Translations under genes and position numbers: made by a program | The notes under the pieces: model-generated | Database searches by the model: none | Told to the model about the DNA's origin: nothing | What the model saw: only the letters and a program-made list of their open reading frames with translations | Source of the DNA: Microvirga arsenatis | Lineage (GTDB): Bacteria; Pseudomonadota; Alphaproteobacteria; Rhizobiales; Beijerinckiaceae | Length of the DNA stretch: 64,000 nt | NCBI RefSeq assembly: GCF_009910705.1 | Contig: NZ_JAAAXJ010000013.1 | Span: forward strand, 22,402 to 86,401 | Direction of reading: 5' to 3' | Shown: positions 59,308 to 64,000 of the stretch, one piece after another | Layout: the number at the start of each line of letters is the position of its first letter | How positions within the stretch are numbered: the first letter of the stretch is position 1

Positions 59308-62204
59308 CAGTAAACCTGTCCGTTGCGCCAGAAATAATCCGGATCGACCCGCCTGGGCCTGCGGGGCGCCTCTTCCTCCCACCACCAGCGGAAGCCGCGA
59401 TCCGGCTCGGCCTGTCGGCGGGGCGTGGGAGTGTTCTGGCGAAGGCTGTCGAGCCACCCGGGCCCCTGGGCATAGGGTCCGTCCTCATAGTAATCCGGCC
59501 CGCCCCTCTCCTCCCCGTCGCTCCACGGGTCCGGGTTGCGGAAGGCATAGACCTCCGATTGCGGCACAAGGCGGAACTGGGTTTCGGCGAGCCTGCCAAA
59601 CCAGTTCAGGCGGAAATACTCCGTGAAGCCCCTGCCTCCGCCTTCCGTCAGCCTGTCGCCCGTGTTCAGGTCGATGGGGAGCGCGATCAGCTGCTTGGCG
59701 GCCTGCGGCGAGGGCGGGGTGAGCGGCGCCTTCGGCGCATGATGCTCCCATGCCGCCTGCAGGATGGCCTGGAAGATAGGGGCTGCCACCTTGCCCCCCG
59801 TCTGGCCGCGCCCGAGCGTTCGGCGCCTTCCGTCCGCATTGTCGTGGCCCACCCAGACTGCGATGGTGACATCGTTGGTGAAGCCGACGAACCAGGCGTC
59901 GTTCTCGTCGTCGGAGGTTCCCGTCTTGCCCGCCGCATAGGGGGCCAGCGCCTTGAGGGAGCGGGCGGTGCCGCGCTCAAGAACGCCCTGGAGCATGCTC
60001 TTGAGCTGGTAGAAGGCGGCTGCATCGGCGGAGCCCAGCCGTATCGGCGCGGCAGCCTTGCGGCTGTAGATCACGCGGCCGTTCCCCTCGACCGCCTCGA
60101 TGGCGTGGGGCACCGGCATGGCGCCCTCATTAGCGATCGCGGCGTAGAACGCTGCGAGATCCAGGATGCGAACGGGTTGGGCGCCGAGCACGAAGGGATA
60201 GTGCGGCGTGCACTCGAGGTAGAGCTGCGCCTCGAGCGCGAGCTCGCAGACGCGCCTGAGGCTCTGCTGGGGGGAAGGCTCGATCCCCCCGTCGAGGAGA
60301 CGCGCGGTCACGAGATTCTTGGAGTTCTCCAGGGCTCGGCGCATGGTCAGGATCCCCGAGCGGCCGCCATCGTAGTTCTTCGGGCTCCAGTAATCCCCTG
60401 GCCTTGCATGCGCCTCGCCGCTGACGGGCGGCAGCGTCACGGGCGCGTCCCAGATCAGGGTGTTGGGCTGAAGCCCCTTCGAGAGAGCCGCAAGATAGGT
60501 GAGCGGCTTGAAGGCCGAGCCCGGCTGCCGGTGCGCCTGGGTTGCCCGGTTGAGCTGGCTCAAAGGATAGGAGAACCCGCCCGTCATGGCCAGGATGCGA
60601 CCGGTCCTGTTTTCCAGCACCACGGCTCCGCCCTGCACGGAGGGCGGCGTCCGCAGGTCGGCACGAACCGGCCCCTTGCCCTTCTGCTCGACGAGCTTGA
60701 CGCGCACCACGTCGTAGAGCTTCAGGTCGCGACGGGCGGCCTCCCAGGCATTGAGCGGCAGGATCCGTCCGTCCGCGAGGCCGACCCGGAGGATGCTGGC
60801 GCCGGTCTTCCTGTCCCTGCCCTTCTCGATCACCACGGCTGCAGGCCAATGAACGTCGTAGAGCGGCAGGCGCACGGCCTCCAGGGCTCTCTGCCAGGCC
60901 GGAGCAGCCGCATCCTTTGCGCCGTCGAACGTCTTGACCGCCTCGGCGAGATTTGCCTCGGCTGCCTGGAACCGCTGGCGCCCGACGCTGAGCTCGTAGC
61001 GGGCGAGCCCCTCCTGAAGGGCCGCTTCCGTCTCCTTCTGCAAAGCCGGATTGACCGTCGTGCGCACCGTGTAGCCGCCGGCGGTGAGCCTCTCGATCCC
61101 CGCAAGCGTGCGCGCATCGCGGCCGACATGGTCGACGAAGTGGAACCCGGTCGTCCGCCTCGTTCGCTCGTAGGCCACCCGTGGCGGCAGGGAGGCGACC
61201 GCCTGCTGCACCTGATCGGGCTTCAGGAACCCATCCTCCTGCATGCGGCTCAGCACATAGGCCATGCGCTCCTGGGCGCGCTCGGGCCTGGTATCGGGAT
61301 TGTAGTAGTTCGGTCCCTTGGCCAGCCCGGCCAGGAGGGCTCCCTCGGCCACGGAGAGCGCATTCGCGCTCTTCCCGAAATAGCTCCGCGCCGCCATCTC
61401 CACGCCCCAGGAGGTGCGGCCGAGATAGATCGAGTTCAGATAGATCTCGAGGATCTCCGCCTTGCTGAGCACGCGCTCGATGCGGGAGGCGACGATCATC
61501 TCCCGCATCTTCCGGTCGTAGGTGACGTCGTCGCCGACGAGCAGGTTCTTGGCGACCTGCTGGGTGATGGTGGAGCCGCCGGCAGGCCGCCCCGGATTGG
61601 CGAGATTGCCCACGAAGGCGCGAATCACGCCGCGCTCGTCCACGCCCCTGTGCTGATGGAAGCGCTTGTCCTCCGCCGAAACGAAGGCCTGCTGAACGCT
61701 TTTCGGGATGTCCGACAGGGGAACCCACATGCGCCTGTGATCGGGTTCGTACACTTCCGCAAAGCGCCTGCCGTTCGCATCCAGCACGACGCTCACGCCC
61801 GGCAGCTTGAGGCCCTTGAGCACGCCCGCATCGGGGAGGCCGGCCACGGCCGCATTGTAGTAGGAGATCACCTCTCCGAGATCGACCGGCGCCGGCTCGA
61901 CCGTCTCGCCCTTGCAGAACAGGCGATAGCTGGCATGCAGGTCGCTGAAGCTCAGGCCCTGGAGGATCTTGAGATCGCCCGTCACGGCCTGAGGGTCGTC
62001 CATGGCCGTGGCGATCAGATCGTCGAGATTGATGTCCTCGATGTCGAAGGCGCGGCGCATGTGAGAGCAGCCGCCGGTCAGGATCCGGGCGACCTCCTCC
62101 CGGTCGCGCACGGGATCGAATGCCGTCTTGACGGAATCCGGATCGACGAGCACCTGGCTCAAGGTCAGAGCCGTGGCGAAGATCTTGACGAGGATTGCGC
62201 TCAT
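59307..62204 (-). CDS. Second bifunctional PBP1-type transglycosylase/transpeptidase
   Basis: 965 aa. N-terminal hydrophobic segment (about 3-20) and a non-catalytic region of about 130 residues with two cysteines (Cys46, Cys97). GT51 domain with catalytic Glu178 in SAEDKRFHQH and GGSTITQQVAKNLL; transpeptidase with SAFK (Ser563, Lys566), SKN (628-630) and KTGTS (760-764). The tail (about 885-965) is Trp/Pro/Asp-rich. The N-terminal extra domain and tail set it apart from MrcA at 5049. Upstream of the coupled unknown exported protein. Confidence 0.92.
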   Translation of the reverse strand: MSAILVKIFATALTLSQVLVDPDSVKTAFDPVRDREEVARILTGGCSHMRRAFDIEDINLDDLIATAMDDPQAVTGDLKILQGLSFSDLHASYRLFCKGETVEPAPVDLGEVISYYNAAVAGLPDAGVLKGLKLPGVSVVLDANGRRFAEVYEPDHRRMWVPLSDIPKSVQQAFVSAEDKRFHQHRGVDERGVIRAFVGNLANPGRPAGGSTITQQVAKNLLVGDDVTYDRKMREMIVASRIERVLSKAEILEIYLNSIYLGRTSWGVEMAARSYFGKSANALSVAEGALLAGLAKGPNYYNPDTRPERAQERMAYVLSRMQEDGFLKPDQVQQAVASLPPRVAYERTRRTTGFHFVDHVGRDARTLAGIERLTAGGYTVRTTVNPALQKETEAALQEGLARYELSVGRQRFQAAEANLAEAVKTFDGAKDAAAPAWQRALEAVRLPLYDVHWPAAVVIEKGRDRKTGASILRVGLADGRILPLNAWEAARRDLKLYDVVRVKLVEQKGKGPVRADLRTPPSVQGGAVVLENRTGRILAMTGGFSYPLSQLNRATQAHRQPGSAFKPLTYLAALSKGLQPNTLIWDAPVTLPPVSGEAHARPGDYWSPKNYDGGRSGILTMRRALENSKNLVTARLLDGGIEPSPQQSLRRVCELALEAQLYLECTPHYPFVLGAQPVRILDLAAFYAAIANEGAMPVPHAIEAVEGNGRVIYSRKAAAPIRLGSADAAAFYQLKSMLQGVLERGTARSLKALAPYAAGKTGTSDDENDAWFVGFTNDVTIAVWVGHDNADGRRRTLGRGQTGGKVAAPIFQAILQAAWEHHAPKAPLTPPSPQAAKQLIALPIDLNTGDRLTEGGGRGFTEYFRLNWFGRLAETQFRLVPQSEVYAFRNPDPWSDGEERGGPDYYEDGPYAQGPGWLDSLRQNTPTPRRQAEPDRGFRWWWEEEAPRRPRRVDPDYFWRNGQVY

Positions 62205-62409
62205 TCCGCCGCCGTCATGCGTTCAGACACTCCACGAGAAATCCACGGCACGAACCCGCCGGAAGCACCCTTCCCGAAGCTCGAATCTGCCCAGACCTTC
62301 CTGAACGAAAGCCGACCATGGCGGCTGTTTCAGGGCCATCCCAGCCAAGGAAATGGAGCAGCCAAGTCTCCTTTCCCAGGTGGAGGTGCCTTCCTCACGG
62401 CAAAGTGTC

Positions 62410-63168
62410 TCACCCCCGACCGACGAAAGGCATCTTCGTTGCCATGACCGTCATGGTGAGCACATTCGCATCGAGCGGCAGGCCGGCCATGTAGACCACC
62501 GCGTCCGCCACGTGCCTGGGATCGATTCTGGGCTCTGGCGCCACGGTCCCGTTCGCCTGGAGCACGCCTTCCGCCATCCGGGTGGTCATGTCCGTGGCAG
62601 CATTGCCGATGTCGATCTGCCCGCAGGCGATGTCATAGGCCCGGCCGTCGAGGGAGGTCGATTTGGTGAGCCCGAGGACCGCATGCTTGGTGGCGGTGTA
62701 AGGCGCGGAAAGCGGGCGCGGGGCATAAGCCGAGACGGAGCCGTTGTTGATGATCCGCCCTCCGCGCGGGTTCTGGTCCTTCATGATCCGGAAGGCCTCC
62801 TGGGTGCAGAGAAAGGCTCCAGTCAGGTTGGTCGCCACCACCTGCTGCCACTGCGCGAAGGGGATTTCCTCAAGCGGCACGGCAGGCGAGCCGATCCCGG
62901 CATTGTTGACGAGAAGGTCAAGCCGTCCGAAAGCCTGCTTAGCCGCTGCGAACAGGGCCGCCACGGACGCCGGATCCGTGACGTCCGTCGGAACGATCAG
63001 AGTGGAGGCCTCCGCACCGGCGATCTCGCGCTGAGCCGCCTCCAGGGCCTCCCGGCGCCGCCCAGCCATGACGACGCTGTAGCCTGCCGTCACGAGGCCG
63101 GCGCAGATTGCCTTGCCGACCCCCGTGCCAGCCCCTGTGACGATTGCAATCCTGGAACGTTCCGCCAT
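62410..63168 (-). CDS. Short-chain dehydrogenase/reductase (classical SDR)
   Basis: 252 aa. Cofactor motif [10 protein letters not shown] (11-20) with Arg37-Arg39 suggesting NADP preference, NNAG (88-91), and the catalytic Ser144, Tyr157, Lys161 (PYTATKHA). The late [19 protein letters not shown] segment is the substrate-lid region. Substrate not inferable. Cytoplasmic. Divergent from the glycine-zipper lipoprotein gene. Confidence 0.9.
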   Translation of the reverse strand: MAERSRIAIVTGAGTGVGKAICAGLVTAGYSVVMAGRRREALEAAQREIAGAEASTLIVPTDVTDPASVAALFAAAKQAFGRLDLLVNNAGIGSPAVPLEEIPFAQWQQVVATNLTGAFLCTQEAFRIMKDQNPRGGRIINNGSVSAYAPRPLSAPYTATKHAVLGLTKSTSLDGRAYDIACGQIDIGNAATDMTTRMAEGVLQANGTVAPEPRIDPRHVADAVVYMAGLPLDANVLTMTVMATKMPFVGRG

Positions 63169-63309
63169 TGACCCTTCCCCTCACTTCTTCCTGGTTTGAG
63201 AGATGCATGCACGGCCGGCAACGGCAAGGACGAAGAATGGAGCGGCACATGTCTTCCCCTTGTCCCTGACGGGAAAGCTTGGAGATGCCCGACGATTCGC
63301 CTCGCTTAA

Positions 63310-63334
63310 GGAACCAGCCAAGCTTTTCGGCGTT
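63310..63334 (+). promoter_or_regulatory. EcfG-type general stress promoter
   Basis: GGAAC (63310-63314), 16 bp, CGTT (63331-63334), 31 bp before the ATG at 63365. Same consensus and spacing as the site at 33490, and both drive small exported envelope proteins. Confidence 0.7.
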
Positions 63335-63364
63335 CGCATGGTGCTACTCGGAAAGGAATCCGTC

Positions 63365-63772
63365 ATGCGCAATCACGTCCTCAAGTCGGCCGCTCTGTTG
63401 ACTCTTCTGGCCCTTCCCCTTGCCGCCTGCCAGAGCGGCACGACCGCCGGCGCCGCCGGCGGCGCAGTCACAGGAGCCATCGTCGGCGGTCCTGTTGGCG
63501 CTGTGGTTGGCGGTGTCGCCGGTGCCGCGGCGGGGAGCGTTCTCAGTGCTGAGGAATCGACCCGCGTCCGGAGCTACGTGGTCGCCGAGCGCCGCCCGTC
63601 GATCCGCGTCTCCGAGCAGGTCGTGGTCGGCCAGCCTCTGCCCCCGCGCGTCAGGCTCTATTCCGTCCCGCCGACCGTCGGCCTGCGCAGCAACTACAGC
63701 TACACGGTCGTGAACGATCAGACCGTTCTGGTCGATCCGCAGACCCGGACGGTGGTCCAGGTCATCGAGTGA
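63365..63772 (+). CDS. Glycine-zipper lipoprotein with DUF1236-like C-terminus
   Basis: 135 aa. Lipoprotein signal with lipobox LPLAAC (Cys22). A glycine-zipper segment (about 27-60, AGAAGGAVTGAIVGGPVGAV) can insert in or span a membrane. The C-terminal domain (about 65-135) has RSYVVAERRPSIRVSEQVVVGQPLPPRVRLYSVP, as in DUF1236 proteins. Probable outer-membrane-associated stress protein. AAAGGA precedes ATG 63365; upstream in-frame ATGs lie within the EcfG promoter leader. Followed by a strong hairpin terminator. Confidence 0.88.
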   Translation: MRNHVLKSAALLTLLALPLAACQSGTTAGAAGGAVTGAIVGGPVGAVVGGVAGAAAGSVLSAEESTRVRSYVVAERRPSIRVSEQVVVGQPLPPRVRLYSVPPTVGLRSNYSYTVVNDQTVLVDPQTRTVVQVIE

Positions 63773-63796
63773 TCGGACGGCATGCTCCAGAACGGG

Positions 63797-63826
63797 AAAG
63801 GCGGCTCTCGCGAGCCGCCTTTTCTT
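63797..63826. terminator. Bidirectional intrinsic terminator between the lipoprotein gene and ftsK
   Basis: AAAGGCGGCTC-TCGC-GAGCCGCCTTTT with A-run on the left and TTTTCTTTT on the right, so it can stop transcription from both convergent genes. Confidence 0.88.
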
Positions 63827-63848
63827 TTCATCGCAACCCTTTGCCGGA

Positions 63849-64000
63849 TCAGTCGTCCATATCCAGGTGGGTCAGCAGGATTTCCCGTTTACCGGCGTGG
63901 TTTGCGGGACCGACGATGCCCTCCTGCTCCATGCGCTCCATGAGCGAGGCGGCGCGGTTGTAGCCGATCTGGAGCCGGCGCTGGATGTAGCTCGTCGAGG
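63849..64000 (-). CDS. ftsK: DNA translocase FtsK, C-terminal gamma domain (5' part off the window)
   Basis: The last 50 codons are visible: [23 protein letters not shown], then [18 protein letters not shown] and a short acidic end. This is the winged-helix gamma domain that recognises KOPS sequences and activates XerCD at dif. The remaining motor and membrane domains lie beyond 64000. Convergent with the lipoprotein gene across a bidirectional terminator. Confidence 0.93.
   Translation of the reverse strand, partial: STSYIQRRLQIGYNRAASLMERMEQEGIVGPANHAGKREILLTHLDMDD

Noticed and set aside
59559..62447. 962-codon open frame antisense to the second PBP
   Set aside because: Same GC artefact; the opposite strand has all catalytic motifs of a PBP1 enzyme.
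1..64000. CRISPR arrays, rRNA operons, insertion sequences and prophage genes
   Set aside because: No regularly spaced repeats, rRNA sequence, transposase, integrase or phage structural genes were recognised on either strand.

Overview
The window reads as a chromosomal segment of a GC-rich alphaproteobacterium of the order Hyphomicrobiales (Rhizobiales). A Methylobacteriaceae member such as Microvirga would fit, but the genus is a guess. Supporting signs are: the rne / amiC-mrcA-prfB block; aroQ-accB-accC followed by aat and a DUF2155 gene; a mitochondrial-type complex I accessory subunit (NDUFA12); class II ribonucleotide reductase NrdJ; EcfG-type general-stress promoters; HWE-family histidine kinase; and short palindromic intergenic repeats. 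No integrase, transposase or CRISPR array was seen. Almost all very long antisense ORFs are by-products of high GC content.

Layout. 1-3.7 kb: partial AsmA-like gene, 1-Cys Bcp peroxiredoxin, a serralysin-like RTX metalloprotease, and a small alpha/beta hydrolase. 3.7-12.2 kb: minus-strand amiC, mrcA and prfB (with an intact programmed +1 frameshift) divergent from rne, which has a long hairpin-rich leader. 12.2-17.9 kb: aminotransferase, two kinds of intergenic repeat, a DsbA-like thiol oxidoreductase, aroQ-accB-accC and a methyltransferase. 18-22.2 kb: aat, DUF2155, a DUF1428-VOC pair, a beta-helix protein, a Cys-rich mini-protein and NDUFA12. 22.2-26.6 kb: nrdJ behind a DnaA box, a tandem NrdR-box pair and a long structured leader.

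26.6-29.7 kb is the stand-out accessory segment: one AT-rich gene coding for HEPN RNase - NB-ARC NTPase - TPR - two cold-shock-like domains, inserted between nrdJ and a DUF1801 gene. It has the organisation of a single-gene STAND-type immune system with an unusual nucleic-acid-binding tail. At 30.3-34.3 kb there are two overlapping micro-ORFs for single-span membrane peptides and two copies of a roughly 260-nt structured RNA. Each RNA copy sits behind the same strong promoter, and several helices are kept by compensatory changes. The copies flank a chemoreceptor and two small exported proteins.

34.5-46.8 kb: a soluble PAS-PAS chemoreceptor with an FNR/FixK box, cupin, DUF2778 protein, alginate-lyase-like protein, DUF6455 protein, a second RTX protein, a GH43-like propeller, psuK-psuG, an HDAC-like amidohydrolase and MYG1. 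46.9-51.5 kb: a copper-themed cluster (CueR-like promoter, CopZ-like HMA protein, DUF305, DUF411) around an HWE kinase, an acidic protein, an MBL hydrolase and a DUF2726 protein. 51.6-64 kb: YkuD and DUF882/M15 envelope enzymes, a membrane-tethered sigma70 region-1.1-like protein, PhoB-box-controlled phoX, tRNA-Asp, a peptide-deformylase-like protein lacking metal ligands, a translationally coupled PBP1-type enzyme plus unknown exported partner, an SDR, an EcfG-driven glycine-zipper lipoprotein, and the 3' end of ftsK.

Functional themes are peptidoglycan synthesis and remodelling (AmiC, two bifunctional PBPs, YkuD, DUF882, DUF2778), core RNA and translation genes (rne, prfB, aat), stress and nutrient control (EcfG, PhoB, NrdR, CueR-like and FNR-type sites), and secreted calcium-binding RTX proteins whose type I exporter is not in the window.
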